Source: Chamaecyparis obtusa
Taxonomy: Eukaryota > Streptophyta > Pinopsida > Cupressales > Cupressaceae
Length of the DNA stretch: 64,000 nucleotides
Direction of reading: 5' to 3'
Assembly (NCBI GenBank): GCA_027943335.1
Contig: BSBK01008836.1
Coordinates: 1,365,001 to 1,429,000 of the forward strand
Positions 54,408-64,000 of this stretch are shown here, in pieces. The translations under genes and the position numbers were made by a program. Position 1 is the stretch's first letter. The number at the start of each line of letters is the position of its first letter. The notes below the pieces were generated by a model. The model ran no database searches, was not told the DNA's origin, and saw only the letters and a program-made list of their open reading frames with translations.

Positions 54408-56504
54408 ATGGCAAACATCTCATCTCTGCTTTTGGTGTTCTCTTGTTTTGCATTTGCTGGTGTCGTCTTTCTATTTCAAGCGCAAGCACAAACCCCTCTC
54501 TTCACATTTCCTCCTGGAACGAATTTCAGCCTGCAAGGTGTCGCCAGCTTTGTACCATGGTTCCCTCTCTTCCCAAACGTGAGTTTCCTGCAACTCTCAA
54601 ATGGAGACAAAGCCGAGGCGACTTTTTCCAGGATGACTTACAACCAACCAATTTATCTCTGGGACAACTCTTCTTTTCTTGCAAATTTTTCTTCTTATTT
54701 TAAATTTCGAGTTTCGGAAAGCGATTCGCAGTCATCCGCTTACGGTGATGGGCTTGCCTTCTTTCTTGCCCCTTTCGACTCTGAGCCGCCATTAAACTGT
54801 ACAGGTCAATGGCTTGGTCTCTTTAACCAGACCACTGACGGGAATTCTTCTAATCAAATTGTTGCCGTGGAGTTCGACACATTAAAAAATGATCCATTTG
54901 ACCCAGATGACAACCACATAGGAATCAATGTAAACAGCATTGTTTCCAAGGTATATTTACTCATCAAAGGCATTTAGTTGTTTTCATTCCAAATAGCTTT
55001 TAGCGTATGCTATTGCTTTTTCTAGTTTCTTTCCCCAACATCTTTTCTTCTTTATTTCTAATGTTTTTGTTTCGGCTATTATTTTATTCTTCAGACAACC
55101 GTATCACCTTTGGATCATGGATGGGCGATAGATATTCGTAGCGGCTACATCCTGGAGGCATGGGTGCATTATGACAGCAAAACCAAGAGCTTTCAAGTGT
55201 TTCTTACGAACAACGGACAAAAACCGGAAAGCCCAATTTTATCGCATGACATAGATCTCACAGAGTTTCTTCCCCAGAAAATCAAGGTCGGCATTTCGGC
55301 TTCCACTGCGTATTCATTGGAAAAGCACGATGTTTTAATTTGGGATTTTAATTGTCACCATTTGCATACTCCCGCGAAGAACAATTATGTTTTAATATCA
55401 ATTATTGCCTGCCTCTCCACAGTGGCCGGATTTGCGCTGTTAGTGGGGTTGTGGTATTTCAGAAATAAAAGTGGCAAGGAGGAGGACATTGAGGTGGACA
55501 AATGGTTCAGCGAAGGGCCGCGCAAGTTCTCTCATGCTGAGCTCAGTGCTGCAACTCATCATTTTAGCCATGAACAAAAGCTTGGAGGAGGAGGCTTCGG
55601 CGATGTCTACAGAGGCATCTTGCCTGGTTCAAAAGAAATTGTAGCCGTGAAGAGAATCTCCCAACGCTCCAAACAAGGCAAAAAGGAATACATCTCCGAG
55701 GTTACGATTATAAGTAAGCTGAGACACCGTAATCTTGTGCAGCTCTTGGGGTGTTCCCACTGCCATCACAAGGGCGAATTGCTTCTCGTCTACGAATTCC
55801 TGCGGAACGGAAGTCTGGACAAGTACATTTTCTCCGGCACTTGTTTGGATTGGGGTCGAAGGTATGTAATTGTTTGTGACGTAGCAGCAGCTCTTGTTTA
55901 TCTTCACGAGGAGTGCAAAGAGCGTGTGGTGCACAGGGACGTGAAGGCCAGCAACATAATGTTGGATTCCGAGTTCAGAGCAAAGCTTGGAGATTTTGGT
56001 TTGGCAAGACTAATTGCAGGTAATTTTTGAAATGGTGCATCGACTGTTATAGCTGGAACAGTTGGATATATTGCACCTGAATGCGTGGTATCCCGTAAGC
56101 CCAGCACAGAATGGGATGTGTTCAGCTTCGGAGCGGTGTCTCTGGAAATTGCTTGTGGAAGGCGGGTGGTGGACTCCCGTCTTGAGGAGCACGGATGGAG
56201 ACTGGTGGAATGGATTTGGGATCTTCATTCGCGGGGAAAGCTTTTGACAGCAGCAGATGAAAGGTTGAATAGAGATTTTGATGCAAATGCAATGGAGCGG
56301 GTGCTTCTGTTGGGATTGTTGTGTTGTCATCCACATCCAAAAGCGAGACCGAGCATGAGAAAAGTGACGCACATTTTGAGATTGGAAGCAGAGGTACCAC
56401 ATGTTCAGCTCACGTATCCAGTAACCATGTATGGTGGCACCGTAGGTCCTCTTGAACTACCCTCATCTCCAATCCGTGGTAAAATGTCAACTGCAGCAAA
56501 CTAG
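54408..56504 (+). pseudogene. L-type lectin receptor-like kinase (LecRK) with one in-frame stop
   Basis: A plasma-membrane receptor kinase of plant immunity and stress signalling. Exon 1 is 54,408-54,950, the intron 54,951-55,094 (GTATAT...TTCAG, phase 0) and exon 2 55,095-56,504. Together they make 650 codons, the usual family length. Domains: signal peptide (1 to about 27); legume-lectin beta domain (about 28-275) with [18 protein letters not shown] and DDNHIGI metal-binding residues; transmembrane helix VLISIIACLSTVAGFALLVGL; Ser/Thr kinase. The kinase shows GGGGFGDVY, IVAVKRIS, HRDVKASN, LGDFGLAR, GYIAPE, FSFGAVSLEIACG and RPSMRKV. TGA at 56,028-56,030 (codon 493) falls between DFG and APE, so the product would lack the C-lobe. 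All other motifs are intact. An AATAAA lies at 56,531. It may be a young pseudogene, a truncated receptor or a sequencing error. Confidence 0.92.
54951..55094 (+). other. LecRK intron
   Basis: 144 bases, donor AAG/GTATAT and acceptor TTCTTCAG/ACA, rich in T before the acceptor. It splits the lectin domain between codons 181 and 182. Reading through would stop at 54,975-54,977 after a non-lectin tail, so splicing is needed for the receptor. Confidence 0.88.
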
Positions 56505-56854
56505 AAAAAGATTTTAAAAATTATAGATGGAATAAAACTAGAGCACGTTCAAGAGGTGTGTAATATCAATTGGAGAAAATTTTGTTCTATTTTTCATACA
56601 TTTCTGTAGTGCAGTTGGTTACTCGGTATTCAATTTACTAAATGGTGTTGTTTATGCAAAAGAGGTTTTAATGTATATGTGATTGATTCAAATCAACTTT
56701 GTGTTCATCTATGTGGATCTAAACATGAGTGAAATAAAACCTATCAATTAGAAAACTAATTAGGCTCCATTATCAATAAGATCATGTTATATTGATACTA
56801 TTAGATAGAGCCTCCTCTAAAACAAGATTAAACTATATTTTGTTGTGAAGCTTC

Positions 56855-56856
<2 letters not shown>

Positions 56857-56892
<36 letters not shown>
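56857..56892. repeat. (TA)18 microsatellite
   Basis: Uninterrupted TA dinucleotides, 36 bases. Confidence 0.97.
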
Positions 56893-56896
<4 letters not shown>

Positions 56897-59000
56897 CTAC
56901 ATATAGCCTATGGAGTAAGATCATGTGGTTCTCATGATTGAGCAAGAAAGAGAAAAAAATCTCAATGGTTCATTCATGCAATGTCCCAATTTTTGGTGGA
57001 AACCAAGCTTGGATAAGATCATTTAGCTAACTCTTTTATATTCATATCATTTTGATGTTTGGTTAATTTTTCTTTCTTTATGATTATATGTTGGCTTCTC
57101 TTTTCTATGTTTAAATCTGTGAAATGCTATGATTTGTATAACAACTATAAGGAATTTGAAACATTAGCTACCATGGTAATCTCTACTCCCTTGATTCTAG
57201 ACATAGATTTAATTAAAATGATTGACTATTCTTCAAGGGTCCACTCTTGAGTAACCAAATGCTAGCATTATAGTTCCTCACATAGGCTCCAAGTTTGAAT
57301 ACATGGATCCAATAAAGTTGGCGGGAGGCAGCCATGTTCAACTTTTTCCCAATTCATTGATGGTCTATTATAACTAGGTCCTATCTACCCTATCTAAGTT
57401 GGGTAATAACCTATATAGGAGAGATTAAACTAAAAATAAATTGAGCTATTCATCCAAGAATGAGAAATAAATACTATAGTTGGCATCAATTTTCCATAGT
57501 CCATTGGATAAAGATGTAAGAGGTTCTAGGTTTTTGCTCAATATTTTTGTTCACACTAGGTGGTCCATCATCATTATAAGCATGACTTGAAATATCAAGC
57601 CCAAAAAGCACACTCGACATAAATTAGAAGCTCTTGTATCTTTAGAAATTAATACTCTTTAATGATTCCATTGTTAGTCGTCTTCCTCTAATATGTTCAA
57701 AACTCATATAAGATTGTTTATATGTAATTGGCTTTCTTTTTATATTATTTTTCTCTAATTGAAAGGTTGTAAGATAAAGGTCATGATGTGTGTGTGTGTG
57801 TGTGGAATTTTAATGAAACAAAGATAAGTATTTTTTATTTCATGAGAAATTTCAAGTGGTATGCTAGTTAAACTCACTTTCCTTTAAATACCAACAAGAC
57901 TCATTTTTTTAGACAACTCAGATTTACAAGTTATTCATGCATTGGCTTGTGCTAGAAAATAATTTCCTTGGCATGTAACATTATTGGTGGATACAAATAT
58001 TATTAAGATTTTATATTTCTTTACACATGTAGTTTCTCTTCTTCATTATTTTGAGGTATTTTTTATTTTAGTCTTTGTGGTATTAATCCTCCCTTCACTC
58101 TATGGCTCCTACATTATTTTTTCCTCTTGTTGGCTTAATCTAGGGGCCATGAAATTGAAGAGTGGTGTTGGGCCAAGAAAATCAATATGCTTTCTAGATG
58201 AACATTCATTGAAGTATATAGAGACATAGAGCGGTAGACTATAAATGAGCAAGCCCTCATCTTATTCATAACATATTTTTGGTAGAAGCATACATAGCTT
58301 AGTGCCACAAGAATAAATGTGAAAATGATGCTAAAAAATACTCTTTTTCTATTTGTATTTCAATAAAAAATTAGATAGAAAGAATATCAACCACATATTC
58401 AAAGTTATACAAAATAAAACTAGATTGAGGAAAAACTTGATGATGAGTGGCCTCTAAAAATTTATAAAGTCTTCAAACTCTGCATTGTTTAATTATACTA
58501 CAAATTATGTGCATGACAATGGAGTCCCATCCAAGGGAAACTATCCTTTTATAAGAAAAAGAGACTTTTTCTCTACCCACAATTTTTGACAAATTCTTAT
58601 GAGATGATCTTAAGGAATCTATTATATATTTTATACTTTGTATTTCTTAACAATACTTCAATTGGGGGAGAGGAGGAAGTTGTGGTGTTGAGGACAATAT
58701 TGATTATGTACAGCTCCATGGGGATGAATGATGAAGTGATAGACATGTTCAATAGGATATGTAAAGTACCTAACTTATAGGATATTGATGAAATTTTATT
58801 TGTGAATGTAAAATTGGATATGAATGATTGGTATATACAACCATATAGCATGTGGTTACTTAATGTGCACATATGTAATGGGATTTAAAGTAATATTATT
58901 TTTTAAAAAAAACTTTTTTTTTTAAGCCTTACATAATAGGTAGATCACATGTTAAGGAAGGTGGAGCAAAAAAGACTAATTAGCTCTACCTCCAATGACA

Positions 59001-59036
59001 TATACATATGCATGCATACATACATACATACATATA
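59001..59036. repeat. (ATAC)n microsatellite
   Basis: Repeats of CATA/ATAC with a few GCATGC variants, just at the left edge of the downstream duplicated block. It may mark the duplication border. Confidence 0.8.
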
Positions 59037-59037
59037 A

Positions 59038-60096
59038 TTTATAGAAGTATATTAATAAATTAATGATTTAAATATTTAGTTTAAAATTGTAGTTATCAAC
59101 TAGAAGTAAACAACTCCCACATTCTTTGGTATGCTTATCTTTGATCTTGAAATAATAAAAATTTAGTTTATTTTTAAGTTTTCTCATGATTATGTATCTA
59201 CACATTTTAAATATGTGAAAGAGAAATCATCCTTATAAATAATTTTTAATACTATTGGTCTTCTACAATTATCTAGTATTATTTTCTTATGTGTGTAGCC
59301 TCCCATCAATTAAAAATTGAAATATAAGTCATCACATTTTAAGAGAGAAATGAATAAGGACAAAGAATGGGAACTATTTTAATTTTAAATCTTCAATAGT
59401 TTTAGTAGTATGTGGAATGTTTTTTATTTCTTTAAGGATCAAGGATATTTCTAAAAATTATCTTTTACTATCAAGATTATAAGTACATGAAATTATATAT
59501 ATTAGAAAAACATGCATACTTAAACAATGTCTCCTCGATTTACGTAAAAAAAATTCTACACTAAAAATATCTTAATAACTTTTTTAATGTATTGAATACA
59601 AATAAAATAAAATGCATAAAACTATCTTAAATACTTGAAAGATGTATATGTAAAACTTTCATAGAACACAAAAATAAACCTTATAATTTTATTCACAATC
59701 AAATTGAACTTAAAATTTGTATAATAGCTTGCATTATTTAAACTATTCTACATATTATTTTGAAATTTAAAATCTAACAATTGTTTGGAACCCACTTTTC
59801 TTATATAATAGCTTGGATTATTTAAACTATTATATGTATATTATTTTGAAATTTAAAATCTAAATTTGTTTTGGAACCCATTTTTGTTATATGATGGGTA
59901 ATGTTTCTAATTTTATTAGATGGAAGCATTTGGATATTCTTGGGGCTCTTAGGAAGGCTAGTGAGTTGAGTTGGGGGAAGGTTGGAAGATTGTTGAGTTG
60001 GGTTGGAGGAAGGTTGGGTGTGAATCAAAGTTTTAGTTGTTGAATTAATTTTTAATATTAAGTATTCTCAAGAATATTTTTAGAGAATTGAGGTTA
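59038..60096. repeat. Downstream copy of the local segmental duplication
   Basis: Matches 51,275-51,745 joined to 53,049-53,695. It lacks the 1.3 kb insertion and so shows the ancestral site (TTAGAAAAACATGCATACTT at about 59,511). Open frames here are the duplicate's AT-rich noise. Confidence 0.85.
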
Positions 60097-60120
60097 TATA
60101 TTTTAAGGCATAGAAAAGAG

Positions 60121-60187
60121 GTTGCGTGTGTTTCTTATGACCAATAGACAAAAACCAAAAACACCAATTTTATCGTATGACAGAAAA
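60121..60187 (+). pseudogene. Short relic of LecRK exon 2
   Basis: This 67-base stretch matches 55,194-55,260 in the lectin domain (VFLTNNGQKPESPILSHD in the gene, VFLMTNRQKPKTPILSYD here, with one TAG). It comes about 25 bases after the end of the duplicated upstream block. The promoter, exon 1 and intron that should lie between are gone, and nothing of the gene is recognisable after it. Confidence 0.8.
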
Positions 60188-60639
60188 TATGTTGATTATA
60201 AACATTTTACCTTATTATTTTATTTAAATTTTGACATCCTCCAAGGATCCCTATCCAACCTATATACATGGAGCTGGATAGATACATTATTGTTCTTCTT
60301 CCCCTCTCTTTTTGAAGTTGTTATCTTCATTCATGACACTCCTCTTAAAGGTAGATGTCTTGATAGAAATATCTCTTCCTTTCAAGGGTCTCTTTTTATA
60401 AGTGACATAACCTTTCATAATTTATCTATTTTCTTATCTTACAAGATTCAATGCTCTTCGCTAAGTTTATGGCCTACATTATTGTTAAAGGTTATCTCCT
60501 TATTTCTAGAAGTAGTTATCCTTGATTCTCTTCCTTATGATATCTATGGCTACATAGTCATCATAAGGAAGGGACAATATATATGCTCTCTTTGTACTAT
60601 AGTTTACTTTTTATACACTTTTAATTTTACATTGTTAGA

Positions 60640-60830
60640 TGCCATTCCCTAGCGGGTATGAGTGACACTTCTCTATCCTAGGAAAACATATTTTTCTTTT
60701 TACATTTCTAAATTTTCCACTCCCTAGTGGGTATTAGTGATACTTATCCATCCTAGGGGAATTCACACACATAACACAAAAAAACATGCTCAATTCATGG
60801 TGATACCAAGGAATTGATCCATGAAGGGGG
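60640..60830. repeat. Imperfect 73-bp direct repeat
   Basis: The phrase CCCTAGCGGGTATGAGTGAC ... CATCCTAGG appears at about 60,648 and again with changes (CCCTAGTGGGTATTAGTGAT) at about 60,721. The context is non-coding DNA left of the Tat-like fragment. Confidence 0.65.
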
Positions 60831-61010
60831 CACACACACATACATCCATGAGAAGGCCACCAATGTGCACACAAACCCGCTAGACCATTTGATCTTACCT
60901 TTTTCTTTATTTTTTAGGATTAACTATCAGGTACACAAACTTGTTAGAATATTCAATCCTCCTTTATTGTGATTCATAGTAACACATACAAACCTTACTA
61001 GACAAGATAA

Positions 61011-61789
61011 TCACGCTCTCTTTTCTCTCCCCATGCTTTCTTGTAGCAGGACATAATCATGAAGGATGTGATCCACCTTAATGGAATGGATCCATGGTTG
61101 GCTGAGGAGGATGTTGAATGGTAGGTCAAGATCAACAACATGGAAAATGGTGTCTTGAGTTGCTAGGCTTAATTGGATAGGGAAAAGAATAGTACCTTTA
61201 GAGGTACGCTCCAAGTTATCATATGCCTTGACGATGATCACCTCATGTGATATGTCAGCTTTGTGAGGCCTATCTGCTGAATGAATTTTAGAGTACATAA
61301 GTTTAGGGCTAAGCCATTATCTACCATGACCCATTTTATGGCAAAATCTCTGACCATAATGGCAATGCGGAGAGGGAGATTGTGGTTAGGCTCAATAGCT
61401 GGAATATCAGATGTTGAAGGAGAGAGCACATGGTGCGGATATGTCCTACAAGGTTCTGAAACTGGATAGAATTTATATTTGTGGGGACTTGTGCTTCATG
61501 GAGGGCTCGATCAAGGATTTCTTGATGGAGGGGTGAAGTGCGGAGAAGGTCGAGGATGGATATTTGGGCTGGGTATTCCCAAGATATTCTATTATATTGT
61601 GCATTGTGTGGTGGTCTTGGAGTAGCACCGGTGATAATTATCCGGCCTCTTCATGTGCTGACTGCATAGTGACTATCAACTCCTTTAACATGGATGACAT
61701 TGATGGTGGGTTCAACTTGGGTTATGCATCCAACAAACTTGGCGTAGTTGATATGGGTGTTGGCAATTTGGCTGAGTTGATTGCATAGA
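61011..61789 (-). pseudogene. Fourth Tat-like gypsy fragment: pre-protease and protease
   Basis: Minus strand, cut at its upstream (right) end by the element 5 LTR. The pre-protease helix AQISILDLLRTSPLHQEILD, followed by FQNLVGH, lies at about 61,575-61,480. The active-site block is VMVDNGLALNLCTLKFIQQI (about 61,345-61,290), with DNG as in element 2. ISHEVIIVKAYDNLERTSKG and LPFNILLSQPWIHSI follow (61,250-61,070); here SQ replaces the usual GR. Two overlapping frames show one frameshift. Gag and pol beyond this are not seen. Confidence 0.82.
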
Positions 61790-62757
61790 TGTTTTCATTA
61801 TGGCAACATATGATCCACATGAAGATCGCACAAGTCAAAAAGAAAGTATGACAGAGCACATTGCATATTTGTCTATGTCTGAGACAGTATTTTTACCAGT
61901 GTACCCAGACATAGTTTTTGTTTGCAACATTGACTGGAGTGAGTTCAATGCTTGTGCACTTGAACATAGACTCTATGGTGACTAATGATGACCCATCTTA
62001 GAGTGCAAGTCAGTACGGCATGTACGAAAGAAGTTATGATAGTTTTACCGAAGACAGTGTGAAGCCGACAGGACAGTATTTGAAGGCAAAATTGGTAAAG
62101 AGTTAGGGGATTATTTTGTTTATCAAAATAATGTCTTAAAAATATAAAGGGATGACATCTTACATGTTTACTCTTGGTTAAGGTTATTGGTATATATGTA
62201 ATTGTAATTGTAAAGTGTAGAAGAAGTTATAATTGTAATTGTATGATGTGAAGTATATGAAGCATATGTAATAGCAATAGTGAAAAATCAGTGAAGAGAT
62301 ATTGATACAAGAAGAATAAGGTTATGTACCTTGACCTATTTTGTAATCAATGTATATTGTACATTACTTGTTTGGGCAGTGGGCTCAGCTAGTAATCACA
62401 TTTTGTACTACCAACTCCTAACAGGGTTGAGGCTTCTAACAAGGCCTATAGTCCCTTAATCAGGACTGATACACTATATGTTTGTAATAGATTCCTAATA
62501 GGGTCAACATCCTTAACAAGATACTTTTGATTAGTGGATCTTTGTGGGTACCATCCCCACCAGGGTTTTCCCTTGGCCAAGGTTTACTCAAGAACAAATC
62601 ATGTGTTATGAGTTCTTTAGTTTTATTGTTATGCATGTTGTTTAGCTTCTTATGTTATGCATGTATAAAGATAATCTGTTATATCCGTAATTGGGAAAAA
62701 GATAAAGTTTGTAGAATAATGATTCACCCCCCCTCTCAGTATTCCCTATTTCTAACA
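61790..62757 (+). repeat. Element 5 5' LTR (candidate)
   Basis: It is about 968 bp, starting TGTTTTCATTATGGC and ending TATTTCTAACA directly before a primer site. It shares features with the element 4 LTR: GTGGGTACCATCCCCACC near the end, then a C-run and CTCTCAGTA, and an AATTGTAATTG-rich middle. The left border is inferred from the TGTT start. No partner LTR is in the window. Small frames within it (61,800-61,985; 62,527-62,775) are LTR sequence. Confidence 0.65.
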
Positions 62758-62759
62758 AT

Positions 62760-62773
62760 TGGCATTAGAGCCT
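62760..62773 (+). promoter_or_regulatory. Element 5 primer binding site
   Basis: TGGCATTAGAGCCT follows the LTR by two bases, as in element 4. Two transitions separate it from the initiator-tRNA site TGGTATCAGAGCC. Confidence 0.8.
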
Positions 62774-62828
62774 AGTTACTCGGAAAATAATCATTCAAGG
62801 AAAGCCTAGCAGCTTGAGCAAGATCTCT

Positions 62829-64000
62829 ATGGATATGGATCAACTACAGAAGAATCTTGAAGAAGCTCTTGAACAGATTGATATGCTTATTGATCAAAGA
62901 GACACTCTAAAAGGAAAATATGATGATGTAAAGAACCTCATTGAAAAATTGAAAAACAAATTAGAAGATCTAAGATCTGAAAAGAAATCCGAAGTTCTTA
63001 TTGAAGACTGTGATGACAATTTGGAAAAAGAAAATGAGATCCTTAAGCATGAATTGAAGATAGAAAATTTGAAGCTTAGTTTGAAAGATGGAAATGGCAA
63101 GAATGAAGCAAATCTGAAATCTGAGAATGAAAGTCTAAAAATTGAAAATGAAAGACTGAAATCTAAACTTGGAAATGTAACATCTGAACTTGAGAAAGTC
63201 AATGTGCAGTATGCTGAACTTGAGAAATACAACAAGATTGTGAAATGCGAACTGACTCAATCCAAGCAACAACTTGAAAGGCTATATTTAACTAGTGAGA
63301 AGATTGATATACAAGCATCTTTTCAAAAACCATTCTATGATAAGACTGGTCTTGGATTTAACACTCTTAAAGAAAATAATGAAAGCAAGGAACCGGATTT
63401 GAAAGTAAATGAAATCTTAGATGAAAAGAAGTCTAATGAGATCAACAAATCTGAAGATACACCTAATGAAGAAGAATCACCCAAGCAAGATGAATCATCC
63501 AAAGGTATGCAAAGAGAATTCAAAGGTAGATGTTTTGCTTGTAATACTATTGGTCATATGAAGAAAGATTGCATAGGTAAGTAATTTAAACCTCTTAATG
63601 GTTATTGTTATAACTATCATGGTTTTGGACATAGAGCTATTGAATGTAGAAAACCTAAATTTGTTGAGAATAACAATAATAGTATAATGTTTAGGACTAC
63701 TAACAATGCAGATAAGAAACCAACTAAAGATAACAGAAGAAATGGAGTAGTATGTTTTAGATGCAACAAGGTTGGACACATTGCTACAAATTGTAGATCA
63801 TAGATTAATCCACCTGGACCAAGATATGGAAGAAATGGAATTGTTTGTCAGATATGCAACAAGATTGGACATACAGCAAGGTTTTGCAGAATGAACAATG
63901 GAGTTTTTCATCCTAACCCTAACCCTAGAAATCATGAAAGAAGAAATGAAGATGCAAGTAATAGACAGAAAGGTTGTTGTAGCAATACAGATGAAGTGAA
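62829..64000 (+). pseudogene. Element 5 gag, coiled coil plus at least four CCHC motifs (runs off the window)
   Basis: The ATG at 62,829 opens a frame with a long Leu/Glu/Lys heptad region to about residue 170, then an acidic linker, then knuckles: CFACNTIGHMKKDC, CYNYHGFGHRAIEC (second Cys is Tyr), CFRCNKVGHIATNC and CQICNKIGHTARFC. TAA at 63,582 and TAG at about 63,802 interrupt the same frame. The layout is that of element 4 gag (coiled coil, then serial knuckles) and the two share their LTR end. Whether pol follows cannot be seen. Confidence 0.82.

Larger units (their letters stand above)
56505..59037. other. LecRK downstream DNA, no gene seen
   Basis: A possible poly-A signal AATAAA is at 56,531-56,536. 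A TA dinucleotide run of 18 units spans 56,857-56,892. A TG run lies at about 57,786-57,804. A 64-codon frame at 58,586-58,780 weakly recalls one PPR repeat but stands alone. No other structure was recognised. Confidence 0.5.

Noticed and set aside
56020..56052. A 33-base intron that would remove the TGA in LecRK (CAG/GTAATT ... TTATAG)
   Set aside because: Borders obey GT-AG and length keeps the frame, but 33 bases is far below the size plant introns can be spliced. It would also delete part of the activation segment.
58586..58780. Possible PPR repeat (YSSMGMNDEVIDMFNRI)
   Set aside because: Only one weak repeat-like stretch, no neighbours in any frame, in AT-rich DNA. Chance similarity is likely.
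60122..60652. 176-codon reading frame starting in the LecRK relic
   Set aside because: Only the first 22 or so codons match LecRK. The rest is Phe/Leu/Ile-rich translation of AT-rich DNA.

Overview
The window looks like nuclear DNA of a seed plant, probably a conifer-type gymnosperm. It is AT-rich and packed with old, nested LTR retrotransposons. It has one recognisable host gene, an L-type lectin receptor-like kinase (LecRK), with a plant-type GT-AG intron. The gymnosperm assignment is inferred from the element mix; the plant assignment is firm. Nothing bacterial, viral or organellar was seen.

Layout. 1-1,700: a degenerate minus-strand coding relic and a cluster of palindromes. 1,712-13,055, resuming at 20,489: Ty3/gypsy element 1 (+ strand, Tat-like), with gag, protease, a G-patch-like segment, RT, RNase H, a second RNase H and integrase. 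Its 3' region carries an antisense plant-mobile-domain (PMD) gene relic. 13,061-20,483: element 4, a complete LTR retrotransposon with a perfect GGGGC target duplication, inserted in the tail of element 1. It has gag and a long ORF of unknown function but no protease, integrase, RT or RNase H. About 21,700-38,874: Ty3/gypsy element 2 (- strand, same family), which has lost its RT core and carries an 82-85 bp tandem array in its 3' UTR. Its leader is split by a complete Ty1/copia element (30,716-36,612). 40,368-40,702: a complete TRIM of 335 bp with a perfect CTTAA duplication. About 41,400-47,270: Ty3/gypsy element 3 (+ strand, pol deleted). 47,278-48,690: a chromovirus-like gag-protease fragment (- strand).

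51,275-60,190: the host locus. The LecRK gene (54,408-56,504) is complete except for one in-frame TGA in the kinase activation segment. The DNA upstream of it is duplicated downstream (59,038-60,096), and the second copy ends in a short relic of LecRK exon 2. The upstream copy was later hit by a 1.3 kb poly-A-type retro-insertion; the other copy shows the empty site. 61,011-61,789: a fourth Tat-like fragment (- strand). 61,790-64,000: the 5' LTR and gag of a relative of element 4, running off the window.

How it fits together. The retroelements form a nest. Element 4 sits in element 1 and the copia element sits in element 2. The 1.3 kb insertion postdates the LecRK duplication. Elements decay mainly by nonsense substitution; the copia element and element 4 show no frameshift at all. 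The best candidate for an undescribed system is element 4, a pol-less but structurally complete retrotransposon with its own long second ORF. Second is the recurrent antisense PMD gene and expanding 3'-UTR satellites of the Tat-like family.
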